Source of the DNA: Propionibacteriaceae bacterium
GTDB lineage: Bacteria > Actinomycetota > Actinomycetes > Propionibacteriales > Propionibacteriaceae
NCBI GenBank assembly: GCA_905372155.1
Contig: CAJPNZ010000047.1
Coordinates: 1 to 21,070, forward strand
DNA: 21,070 bases
Direction of reading: 5' to 3'
Every line of letters starts with the position of its first letter. Position 1 is the stretch's first letter. The position numbers were made by a program, and so were the translations under genes. Below are positions 14,504 to 21,070 of this stretch, one piece after another. The notes beneath the pieces are model-generated. The model was not told the origin of the DNA and did no database searches. It was given only the letters and a program-made list of their open reading frames with translations.

Positions 14504-15673
14504 GTGCGTGACTTTGCCGAGCTGTTGAGAACCCCGGGGCTGGCGAGGGTCATGGTCAGTCAGCTGGCCGCCAGGCTGCCCGCCGGAATGTTCTCCCTCG
14601 GCATGCTGATGCACGTCGAACACGTGCAGGGCAACTATACCTCCGCGGGCACGGTGCTGGCGGCGTTCTCGATCGGCATGGCGACGGCGGGACCGGTCAT
14701 CACCCGGCAGCTCAACCGGTACGGCACCCTGCCGGTGCTGTTGACCTGCCTGCTGGTGACCACTGCCTCACTGACCCCGCTGGTGGTCTTCCAGCTCCCG
14801 TTGTGGGCGATGACGTTGCTGGCCGCGGTGGCCGGGGCCACCATCCCGCCGGTCCAGCCCACTGTCCGCACCCTCTATCCGAAGCTGGTGCCGCAGCACC
14901 TCGTCACCCCCCTGTTCAGCCTCGATGCCGCTCTGCAGGAGATCATCTGGGTGCTCGGTCCCGTGGTGATCACCGCGCTGGTGGTGTACCTGGGAACCGT
15001 GACCGCCCTCCTGGTCGTCATCGGCATCCAGCTGGCCGGGGGGATGTTGTTCATCCTCGTACCGGCGGTCCGGGGCCTGCGGATCCCCAGGGCGACGGGG
15101 CGTTTCGGGAAGGTGTTGGCGAACCCCTCGGTGCTGCTTATGACCCTGGCCTCCCTGCTGCTGATCGGTTCCCTGGCGGCCATGGAGGCCGCGGTGGTGG
15201 CCTGGTTCGGGGAGGGCTCGCTGCTCGGCGGGATCATCCTGGCCATCTCGGCCCTCGGCTCCATGATCGGCGGACTCGCGATCGGGCAGCAACCCATCAG
15301 CCCCTGGTCCCTCCCCGCCCGGATGCTGGTCATGACCCTCGGACTGGTCGCTGCCGTGCTGGTGTCGGGATTCTGGGGGCTGGCGCTGGCCCTGTTCGTC
15401 GCGGGGCTGGGCACCGCGCCCGCGGTAGCGGCGATCTCGTCGGTGATAGCCGGCAGTGTGCCCTTCGCGGACACCGCAGAGGCCTATGGCTGGATCACCA
15501 CGGGCCAGCTGATCGGCGCCGCGGTGGGTTCCGCCCTGGCGGGCATCGCCATCGACTCCCTCGGCGGGGGCCGGGGTGGAATGCTCGCCAGTCTCGCCGT
15601 CGGCGCCCTGGCGGTGCTGGCGACTGCCGTTTTCCGCAACACCCAGCCGGATTTGAGAAATACACATTCTTGA
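14504..15673 (+). CDS. Major facilitator superfamily transporter, substrate unknown
   Basis: Membrane transporter of 389 residues with about 11-12 hydrophobic helices in two halves separated by a short basic loop around GLRIPRATGRFGK. Helices include MFSLGMLMHVE, AGTVLAAFSIGMATAGPVI, IIWVLGPVVITALVVYLG, GGIILAISALGSMIGGLAIG and a C-terminal GMLASLAVGALAVLATAVF. The layout resembles drug-efflux-type MFS proteins of actinobacteria, but no motif identifies the substrate. The start GTG 14504 (VRDFAELLRTPGLARVM) was preferred over an in-frame ATG at 14405, which would add 33 unconserved, Cys-containing residues and run through the bioY operator. It is divergent from bioY and upstream of dcuB by 79 bases. 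A link to biotin export or uptake is speculation. Confidence 0.85.
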   Translation: MRDFAELLRTPGLARVMVSQLAARLPAGMFSLGMLMHVEHVQGNYTSAGTVLAAFSIGMATAGPVITRQLNRYGTLPVLLTCLLVTTASLTPLVVFQLPLWAMTLLAAVAGATIPPVQPTVRTLYPKLVPQHLVTPLFSLDAALQEIIWVLGPVVITALVVYLGTVTALLVVIGIQLAGGMLFILVPAVRGLRIPRATGRFGKVLANPSVLLMTLASLLLIGSLAAMEAAVVAWFGEGSLLGGIILAISALGSMIGGLAIGQQPISPWSLPARMLVMTLGLVAAVLVSGFWGLALALFVAGLGTAPAVAAISSVIAGSVPFADTAEAYGWITTGQLIGAAVGSALAGIAIDSLGGGRGGMLASLAVGALAVLATAVFRNTQPDLRNTHS

Positions 15674-15689
15674 TCCATTCGGAGGATTT

Positions 15690-15732
15690 GAGGCGTAGGC
15701 TGATTCCAAGCCTGTGCCTCAGCTTCGAGGCA
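15690..15732 (+). other. Overlapping alternative hairpins in the dcuB leader
   Basis: Hairpin 1: bases 15690-15701 pair with 15709-15720 to give a 12-bp stem (ten Watson-Crick and two G-U pairs) with loop GATTCCA. Hairpin 2: TGCCTC (15715-15720) pairs with GAGGCA (15727-15732) across AGCTTC. Both use 15715-15720, so they exclude each other. There is no U-tract, so neither looks like a plain terminator. The region lies between the MFS stop (15673) and the dcuB start (15753). Confidence 0.55.
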
Positions 15733-15752
15733 TCCATCGTGGGAGCGGCAAA

Positions 15753-17123
15753 ATGGGTACTTTCCTGATCATTCTCCAGGTCGTCATAGTTCTTGGGTGT
15801 CTCCTGTTGGGAACCCACTACGGGGGTGTCGGGCTCGGCCTGATCAGCGGCATCGGCCTGGCCCTTCTCGTGTTCTTCTTCCAGCTGCCTCCGGGCGAAC
15901 CGCCGATCGACGTCATGCTGACGATCCTCGCCGTCATCGGTTGCGCCTCGGTTCTCCAGACCATCGGTGGTCTCGACGTGATGATGAAGTACGCCGAGAA
16001 ACTATTGCGCAAACACCCCACCCGGGTCACCATCCTCGCGCCCTTGACCACATGGTTCCTGACCGTTCTGTGCGGCACGGGCCATGTCGTGTACACGATG
16101 TTCCCCATCATCGAGGACATCTCGCTCAACAAGAACATCCGACCCGAACGCCCGATGGCCGTCTCGTCCGTGGCGGCGCAGATGGGCATCACCGCGTCAC
16201 CGGTCTCCGTGGCCGTGGTGTCGATGGCCACGATCCTGGCCAAGGAGGCCGGGATCACCGGGGTGGCGTTCTCCATCCCGCAGATCCTCATGGTCTCGAT
16301 CCCAAGCAGCTTCCTCGGTGTGTTGCTCGCCGCGTTCTGGAGCATCCGTCGGGGCAAGGATCTGGACAAGGATCCCGAGTTCCAGAAGCTCATATCCGAT
16401 CCCGTGAAACGCGCCTACGTGTACGGCGGGGACGAGGGGGCAACGCTCCAGGACAAGGTGTTTCCCAAGCAGGCGTACTGGGCCGTCGGCATTTTCTTCA
16501 CCGCCATCGCGCTGGTGGTGGTTCTGGGGGCCTTCGACGGGCTCCGCCCGCATTTCCCGAACGCGAGCGGGCAGCCGACCGTTTTGTCGATGACCCTGGT
16601 GATCCAGATGATGATGCTCGTTTCCGGGGCCGTGATCATGGTGGCCTGCAAGGTGAAGATGAGCGAGGTGCCGAACAGCGCGGTGTTCAAGGCCGGAATG
16701 TCGGCGATCTTCTCCGTGTTCGGGGTGGCGTGGATGGCGGAGACCTTCTTCCACGCCCACCTGGATTCGTTGATGGCCTCCCTGGCCGGAATCGTGCAGG
16801 CCTATCCCGTGTTCTACGCGGTCACCCTGTTCCTGGTGTCCAAACTGGTCAACAGCCAGGCGGCCGCCGTCACGGCCTTCGTGCCGGTCGGCCTGCGGCT
16901 CGGGGTCGATCCGGTGACGATCGTGGGGTTCTTCGGGGCGGCCTACGGTTACTTCGTGCTGCCGACCTACCCGTCGGATCTGGCGGCGATCGGGTTTGAC
17001 CGGTCCGGGACGACGCGCATCGGCAAGTTCATCATCAACCACTCGTTCCTGATTCCGGGCTTCATCTGTGTCGTCACGTCCTGTCTGGTCGGAACCGGGT
17101 TGGCGCATCTGCTGCTGCGATGA
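15753..17123 (+). CDS. dcuB: Anaerobic C4-dicarboxylate transporter, DcuA/DcuB family (DcuB-like)
   Basis: Inner-membrane carrier of 456 residues exchanging fumarate or other C4-dicarboxylates for succinate during anaerobic growth. Resemblance to enterobacterial DcuB is strong across the protein: GGLDVMMKYAEKLLRKHP, LCGTGHVVYTMFPII, RPERPMAVSSVAAQMGI, TASPVSVAVVS, the loop RGKDLDKDPEFQKLI, VFKAGMSAIFSVFGVAWMAET, SKLVNSQAAAVTAF, LPTYPSDLAAIGFDRSGTTR and INHSFLIPG. The start is ATG 15753, behind GGGAG at about seven bases. The longer reading from 15714 adds 13 hydrophilic residues before the first helix. It converges on uvrC with 18 bases between stops. In a fermenter producing succinate or propionate it would export succinate; that use is inference. 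Confidence 0.93.
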   Translation: MGTFLIILQVVIVLGCLLLGTHYGGVGLGLISGIGLALLVFFFQLPPGEPPIDVMLTILAVIGCASVLQTIGGLDVMMKYAEKLLRKHPTRVTILAPLTTWFLTVLCGTGHVVYTMFPIIEDISLNKNIRPERPMAVSSVAAQMGITASPVSVAVVSMATILAKEAGITGVAFSIPQILMVSIPSSFLGVLLAAFWSIRRGKDLDKDPEFQKLISDPVKRAYVYGGDEGATLQDKVFPKQAYWAVGIFFTAIALVVVLGAFDGLRPHFPNASGQPTVLSMTLVIQMMMLVSGAVIMVACKVKMSEVPNSAVFKAGMSAIFSVFGVAWMAETFFHAHLDSLMASLAGIVQAYPVFYAVTLFLVSKLVNSQAAAVTAFVPVGLRLGVDPVTIVGFFGAAYGYFVLPTYPSDLAAIGFDRSGTTRIGKFIINHSFLIPGFICVVTSCLVGTGLAHLLLR

Positions 17124-17141
17124 CCCCACGCACCGGCCGTC

Positions 17142-19079
17142 TCAGGTGGGTGTGACCTCCCCGGTGGCCAGGTTGACCGCCTCACCGCCGGCGCCGGAGA
17201 CGGCCTCGTGGACGGCCGCGGCCAGTTTGGGGCCGATCCCCGGGACGGCAGCGATCTCCTCCGGGGTGGCTCCGCGCAGCTTCTTCAGTGACCCGAAATG
17301 GGAGATCAACGCCTTTCTGCGCATCTCCCCCAGGCCGGGCACCGCGTCCAGGGCCGAGGACAGCATCGCCTTGCTGCGCCTGCCCCGGTGGTGGGTGATG
17401 GCGAACCGGTGGGCCTCGTCACGGACCCGCTGCAGCAGGTAAAGCCCCTCGGACGCGCGGGGCAGGATCACGGGGTACTCCTCGCCGGGCAGCCACACCT
17501 CCTCCAGGCGTTTGGCCAGCCCGCACAGGGCGATCTCCCCGGCCAGGCCGAGTTCCTCCAGCACCCGCGCGGCCGCGGTCACCTGTGGGGCGCCACCGTC
17601 GACGACGATCAGAGCGGGCGCGTAGGAGAACTTGCGGGGGGCGCCCGTGGTGGGATCCACCAGCAGCGGCCCGGCCTCGTCCTCGTCGCGGCAGCGTTCG
17701 TCCAACAGCCTTCCGAGGCGTCGGCTCAACACCTCGTCCATGGCCGCGACGTCGTTGGATCCCTCGAAGCTCTTGATGACGAACCGCCGGTAGTCGGATT
17801 TGCGGGCCAGGCCATCCTCGAAGACCACCATGGAGCCGACGACCTCGGTGCCCTGGGTGTGTGAGATGTCGAAGCACTCGATGCGCAGGGGCGGTTCCGC
17901 CAGACCTAGGGCATCGGCGATCTCCTCCAGCGCCCGGTTCCGGGTGGTCAGGTCCGAGGCCCGCCTGGCTGCCTGCTGCTGCAGGGACAGCTCGGCGTTG
18001 CGCAGCACGGTCTCCAGGAGGGTGCGTTTGTCGCCTCGGACCGGGACCCGCACCTCCACCCGCGCGCCGCGCATCCCCTCCAGCAGGGCGACCAGCTCCG
18101 GTTCGGCGGGCACGGAGCTGAGGATCAGCGGGGGCGGCGGGTTCTCGCCGGTGTAGAGCTGGAGCAGGAAAGGCTCCAGCAGCTCGGCCAGGTCGCGGTC
18201 GTCGGAACGGTCGGCGATCCAGCCCCGCTCCCCCGTGATCCGGCCGCCGCGGATGTGGAAGATCTGCACCGCCACCTGCTGGCCGTCGTCGGCGAAACCC
18301 ACCACGTCGGCCCTGGTGGTCTCCGGCAGCACCACCGTGTTGCGTTCCCGGGCCTTCGCCAGTCCCGCAAGCTGGTCGCGCAGCACCGCGGCACGTTCGA
18401 AGTTCAGGTCGGCGGAGGCCTCGAACATCTCGCGTTCCAGTTCCTGGACGATGCGGTCCGACTCGCCCGCCATGAAACGGCAGAAACCATCCGCGATCTC
18501 CCGGTGCTCCTCCGAGCCCACTCTCCCCACGCACGGGGCCGAGCATTTCCCGATGTCACCCAGCAGGCAGGGGCGCCCCGACGCCTTGGCGCGCTTGAAC
18601 ACCCCGTCGGTGCAGGAGCGCATGGGGAACACCCGCAGCAGTGCGTCCACGGTTTCCCGAATGGCCCAGGCCTGCCCGAAGGGGCCGAAGTAGCGGGTGC
18701 CGCGTCGTTTCGCGCCGCGGCCGACGAACACCCGGGGATAGGTCTCGTTCCAGGTGACGGCCAGCCACGGGTAGGACTTGTCGTCGCGGTACTTGACGTT
18801 GAACCGCGGGTCGAACTGCTGGATCCAGGTGTACTCGAGCTGGAGTGCCTCCAGCTCGTTCGCCACCACGGTCCACTCCACTCTGGCGGCGGTCCTGACC
18901 ATCGTCTGGGTGCGGAAGTGCAGCGACGACGGGTCGGCGAAATAGGAGTTCAGGCGGGAACGCAGGTTCTTCGCCTTGCCGACGTAGACGACGTTCCCGA
19001 AGGCGTCGAAGAACCGGTAGACGCCGGGATCCGTGGGGATGCTGCCCGGCCTGGGCCGGTAGCTGGCCGGGTCAGCCAT
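17142..19079 (-). CDS. uvrC: UvrC, excinuclease ABC subunit C
   Basis: Nuclease subunit of nucleotide-excision repair that makes both the 3' and 5' incisions around a lesion held by UvrB. The 645-residue protein has the full domain order. The N-terminal GIY-YIG nuclease (GVY 19-21, VYVGKAKNLR 31-40) is followed by a four-Cys cluster (RSC...RPCLLGDIGKCSAPC) matching the family's Fe-S ligands. Then come the UvrB-interacting UVR motif (about 205-240, FEASADLNFERAAVLRDQL), the RNase H-like nuclease (ECFDISHTQGTEVVGSMVVF) and a C-terminal helix-hairpin-helix pair (about 577-630, with VPGLG and VPGIGPKLA). ATG 19079 follows the ettA stop by four bases, with GAGG close upstream, so it is cotranscribed with ettA. 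It is separated from rapZ by five transporter genes. Confidence 0.98.
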   Translation of the reverse strand: MADPASYRPRPGSIPTDPGVYRFFDAFGNVVYVGKAKNLRSRLNSYFADPSSLHFRTQTMVRTAARVEWTVVANELEALQLEYTWIQQFDPRFNVKYRDDKSYPWLAVTWNETYPRVFVGRGAKRRGTRYFGPFGQAWAIRETVDALLRVFPMRSCTDGVFKRAKASGRPCLLGDIGKCSAPCVGRVGSEEHREIADGFCRFMAGESDRIVQELEREMFEASADLNFERAAVLRDQLAGLAKARERNTVVLPETTRADVVGFADDGQQVAVQIFHIRGGRITGERGWIADRSDDRDLAELLEPFLLQLYTGENPPPPLILSSVPAEPELVALLEGMRGARVEVRVPVRGDKRTLLETVLRNAELSLQQQAARRASDLTTRNRALEEIADALGLAEPPLRIECFDISHTQGTEVVGSMVVFEDGLARKSDYRRFVIKSFEGSNDVAAMDEVLSRRLGRLLDERCRDEDEAGPLLVDPTTGAPRKFSYAPALIVVDGGAPQVTAAARVLEELGLAGEIALCGLAKRLEEVWLPGEEYPVILPRASEGLYLLQRVRDEAHRFAITHHRGRRSKAMLSSALDAVPGLGEMRRKALISHFGSLKKLRGATPEEIAAVPGIGPKLAAAVHEAVSGAGGEAVNLATGEVTPT

Positions 19080-19083
19080 CGCC

Positions 19084-20766
19084 TCAGCGGGTCAACCGGC
19101 GGTGCTTGGAGGCGTGCGGCCGGGCCGCCTCGGCGCCGAGCCGTTCGATTTTGTTGGCCTCGTAGTCCGCGAAGTTGCCCTCGAACCAGAACCAGCGCGG
19201 TGTGCCGTCCTCGTCCTCGCCCTCCCAGGCGAGCATGTGGGTGGCCACCCGGTCCAGGAACCACCGGTCGTGGGAGATCACGACGGCGCAGCCCGGGAAC
19301 TCCAGCAGCGCGTCCTCGAGGCTGGAGAGGGTCTCCACGTCGAGGTCGTTGGTGGGTTCGTCGAGCAGCAGCACGTTGCCGCCCTGTTTGAGGGTCAGCG
19401 CCAGGTTGAGGCGGTTGCGTTCACCACCGGAGAGCACCCCGGCCTTCTTCTGCTGGTCGGGGCCCTTGAACCCGAAGGAAGCCACGTAGGCCCGCGACGG
19501 CATCTCGAAGTTCGCGACCTTGATGTGGTCGAGACCGTCGGAGACCACCTGCCACACGTTCTCCTCCGCGTTGATGCCGGCGCGGTTCTGGTCCACGTAG
19601 CTGAACGAAACCGTCTCGCCGACCTTCACGGTCCCGGCATCCGCCTCCTCCTGGCCGGTGATGGTCTTGAACAAGGTGGTCTTGCCGACACCGTTGGGGC
19701 CGATGATCCCGACGATCCCGGCGCGTGGCAGCGAGAACGACAGGTCCTTGATCAGCACGCGGTCCCCGAAACCCTTGCTGAGGCCGTTGACCTCCAGCAC
19801 GACCGAACCCAGCCGCGGACCGGGTGGGATGTTGATCTCGGCGGTGTCGATCTTGCGGAACCGCTCGGCCTCGGCCGCGAGTTCCTCGTAGCGCTGCAGG
19901 CGGGCCTTGTTCTTGGCCTGCCGGGCCTTCGGGGAGGAACGGACCCATTCGAGTTCCTTCTCCAGGATCTTGGCGCGCTTGGCGTCCTTCTTGCCCTCGA
20001 TCTGGAGGCGTTGCCGTTTGGTCTCCAGGTAGGTGGAGTAGTTGCCCTCGTAGGGGTGCAGCTTCCCGCGGTCGACCTCGCAGATCCACTCGGCGACGTT
20101 GTCCAGGAAGTAGCGGTCGTGGGTGACGGCCAGCACCGCCCCGGGGTAGGCCTTGAGGTGTCCCTCGAGCCAGTTCACGGATTCGGCGTCGAGATGGTTG
20201 GTCGGCTCGTCGAGGAGCAGCAGGTCGGGTTGCTGGAGCAGCAGTTTGCACAACGCGACGCGACGCCGCTCTCCCCCGGACAGGATGTCGACGACGGTGT
20301 CCGGCGGGGGGCACTGTAGGGCGTCCATGGCCTGCTCCAGGCGGGCGTCGATGTCCCAGGCGTTGTGGGCATCGAGTTCCGTCTGGAGGTTGCCCATCTC
20401 GGCCATCAGGGAGTCGAAGTCCGCGTCGGGCTCGGCCATCTCCATGCCGATCTCGTCGAAGCGTTTCATCTTCGCCTTGATGTCGGCCACGGCCTCCTCG
20501 ACGTTTTCCTGAACCGTTTTGCCCTCCGTCAGCGGAGGTTCCTGCAGAAGGATGCCGACGGTGGCGCCCTTGGCAAGGTTCGCCTCCCCGTTGTTCGGCT
20601 GTTCCAGCCCCGCCATCACCTTCAGCAGCGTCGATTTGCCCGCGCCGTTGGGGCCCACGACGCCGATCTTCGCGCCGGGGAAGAACGCCAGCGTGACGTC
20701 GTCGAGGATCAGCTTGTCGCCCGCCGTCTTGCGGACCTTCTGCATCGTGTAGATGAACTCCGCCAT
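19084..20766 (-). CDS. ettA: EttA-type ABC-F ATPase (energy-dependent translational throttle)
   Basis: Soluble ABC-F protein of 560 residues. EttA binds the ribosomal E site and gates entry into elongation according to ATP/ADP level. It has two ABC domains without membrane segments: Walker A GPNGAGKST and GPNGVGKTT, signatures LSGGERRRVALCKLLL and LSGGERNRLNLALTL, and Walker B LLLLDEPTNHLD and VLLLDEPTNDLD. The N-terminus MAEFIYTMQKVRK, the arm insertion in domain 1 and the basic linker (KARQAKNKARLQRYEELA) match EttA rather than resistance ABC-F types. The start is ATG 20766, with GAAGGGAAG upstream. A longer reading from 20934 adds 56 unconserved residues spanning the promoter region and is rejected. 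It is followed after four bases by uvrC. Confidence 0.96.
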   Translation of the reverse strand: MAEFIYTMQKVRKTAGDKLILDDVTLAFFPGAKIGVVGPNGAGKSTLLKVMAGLEQPNNGEANLAKGATVGILLQEPPLTEGKTVQENVEEAVADIKAKMKRFDEIGMEMAEPDADFDSLMAEMGNLQTELDAHNAWDIDARLEQAMDALQCPPPDTVVDILSGGERRRVALCKLLLQQPDLLLLDEPTNHLDAESVNWLEGHLKAYPGAVLAVTHDRYFLDNVAEWICEVDRGKLHPYEGNYSTYLETKRQRLQIEGKKDAKRAKILEKELEWVRSSPKARQAKNKARLQRYEELAAEAERFRKIDTAEINIPPGPRLGSVVLEVNGLSKGFGDRVLIKDLSFSLPRAGIVGIIGPNGVGKTTLFKTITGQEEADAGTVKVGETVSFSYVDQNRAGINAEENVWQVVSDGLDHIKVANFEMPSRAYVASFGFKGPDQQKKAGVLSGGERNRLNLALTLKQGGNVLLLDEPTNDLDVETLSSLEDALLEFPGCAVVISHDRWFLDRVATHMLAWEGEDEDGTPRWFWFEGNFADYEANKIERLGAEAARPHASKHRRLTR

Positions 20767-20795
20767 CAACTTCCCTTCAATCGTGACCGCTGGCC

Positions 20796-20804
20796 AGTAT
20801 GCCA
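20796..20804 (-). promoter_or_regulatory. Candidate extended -10 promoter of ettA
   Basis: On the minus strand TGGCATACT reads as an extended -10 (TG-N-CATACT; hexamer 20796-20801), about 30 bases before ATG 20766. This leaves a short leader containing the GAAGGGAAG ribosome binding site. No good -35 was found. The 185-base gap 20767-20951 also holds a small CGACG-GAAA-CGTCG hairpin (20842-20855) and the distant repeat GCACCGG/CCGGTGC (20877-20883, 20913-20919), neither with a clear function. Confidence 0.35.
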
Positions 20805-20951
20805 GCTGATTCCTGTCGCGGAAGTGCCGGACTGGACGCGGCGACGTTTCCGTCGTGGTGTTCTTCGTGGAGGGACGCACCGGTCGCGATGGGGGATGTC
20901 GGATCGTCCGGTCCGGTGCACAACGGCCGGGCATGACTTTCGCAACAGAAG

Positions 20952-21070
20952 CTAACCCCGAAGACCCCGTATCAGTCGGCGAGCCTCGGCCAGGCGTCCC
21001 AGTTCCGCCGTCAGCGGGGCCACGACGTGTTCCCGCCCCACCTTTCCGACCGCGGCGCGCAGCCTTCGCG
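20952..21070 (-). CDS. C-terminal fragment of an unidentified protein (start beyond window)
   Basis: One minus-strand frame is open from the right window edge to TAG at 20952-20954, giving 38 residues. It ends in VGREHVVAPLTAELGRLAEA followed by RRLIRGLRG. Codon third positions are mostly G or C, as in the neighbouring genes, and the other two minus frames either stop or give an unnatural Gly/Thr-rich reading, so this frame is probably coding. The sequence is basic and looks helical, with no membrane segment. I do not recognise the family. It would lie upstream of ettA on the same strand, but the 185-base gap with a candidate promoter suggests separate transcription. Confidence 0.6.
   Translation of the reverse strand, partial: RRLRAAVGKVGREHVVAPLTAELGRLAEARRLIRGLRG

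Noticed and set aside
15670..15683. TTGATC half-site before dcuB as an FNR/CRP-type operator
   Set aside because: TTGAT is followed by no ATCAA at the required spacing, so only one half-site exists and chance is a sufficient explanation.
14768..15709. 313-codon minus-strand open frame opposite the MFS gene
   Set aside because: Gln/Gly/Asp/His-rich antisense composition, while the plus-strand frame encodes a coherent multi-helix membrane protein.
17124..17150. Possible terminator between dcuB and uvrC
   Set aside because: Only short imperfect pairings (CACC/GGTG, CCCAC/GTGGG) with no U-tract on either strand; too weak to list.
18255..20319. Two plus-strand open frames of about 380-405 codons opposite uvrC and ettA
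   Set aside because: Both are antisense shadows of certain genes, with no domain and no ribosome binding site support.
20767..20934. 56-residue N-terminal extension of EttA
   Set aside because: EttA proteins begin at MAEFIYTM-like sequence. The extension is unconserved, runs through the candidate promoter, and the internal ATG 20766 has a good ribosome binding site.

Overview
The window is GC-rich chromosomal DNA from an actinobacterium. RbpA, OpcA, a Streptomyces-like WhiA, tight GTGA/ATGA gene junctions and many GTG starts all point that way. Core gene order resembles the actinobacterial block known from Corynebacterium (zwf-opcA-pgl near secG, tpiA-pgk-gap, whiA-yvcK-rapZ and uvrC). A DcuB-type fumarate/succinate carrier and the lack of ppc between tpiA and secG would suit a fermentative, facultatively anaerobic member such as a Propionibacteriaceae species. 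That family assignment is inference.

Layout. (1) 1-2578, + strand: the end of the oxidative pentose phosphate operon (zwf 3' part, opcA, pgl). (2) 2560-3663, - strand: a tandem-domain GNAT acetyltransferase whose end overlaps pgl. (3) 3817-5470, + strand: an NfeD-like protein and an SPFH/stomatin-like protein as a two-gene membrane-microdomain operon. A stem-loop terminator at 5494-5535 closes this side. (4) 5556-9399, - strand: gapA, pgk, tpiA, a terminator, secG and rbpA, covering lower glycolysis, protein export and an RNA polymerase cofactor. (5) 9542-12420, - strand: rapZ-yvcK-whiA. (6) 12487-14377, - strand: bioY-bioM-bioN, a complete ECF biotin importer with translationally coupled genes. 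(7) 14504-17123, + strand: an MFS transporter and dcuB. (8) 17142-20766, - strand: ettA followed by uvrC. (9) 20952-21070, - strand: the last 38 codons of an unidentified gene entering from the right.

Most of the window is housekeeping, and I found no convincing new multi-gene system. The points worth a second look are regulatory or contextual. They are a TGAAC-N3-GTTCA palindrome lying over a candidate bioY promoter and matching the known BioQ operator pattern; a five-gene transport island splitting uvrC from rapZ-yvcK-whiA; two mutually exclusive hairpins in the dcuB leader; candidate leaderless starts for secG and the MFS gene; a hairpin between gapA and pgk; and 11-residue tandem repeats in the SPFH protein.

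No tRNA, rRNA, CRISPR array, insertion sequence or prophage signal was seen. No gene-free stretch exceeds 300 bases; the longest (20767-20951) holds the presumed ettA promoter.
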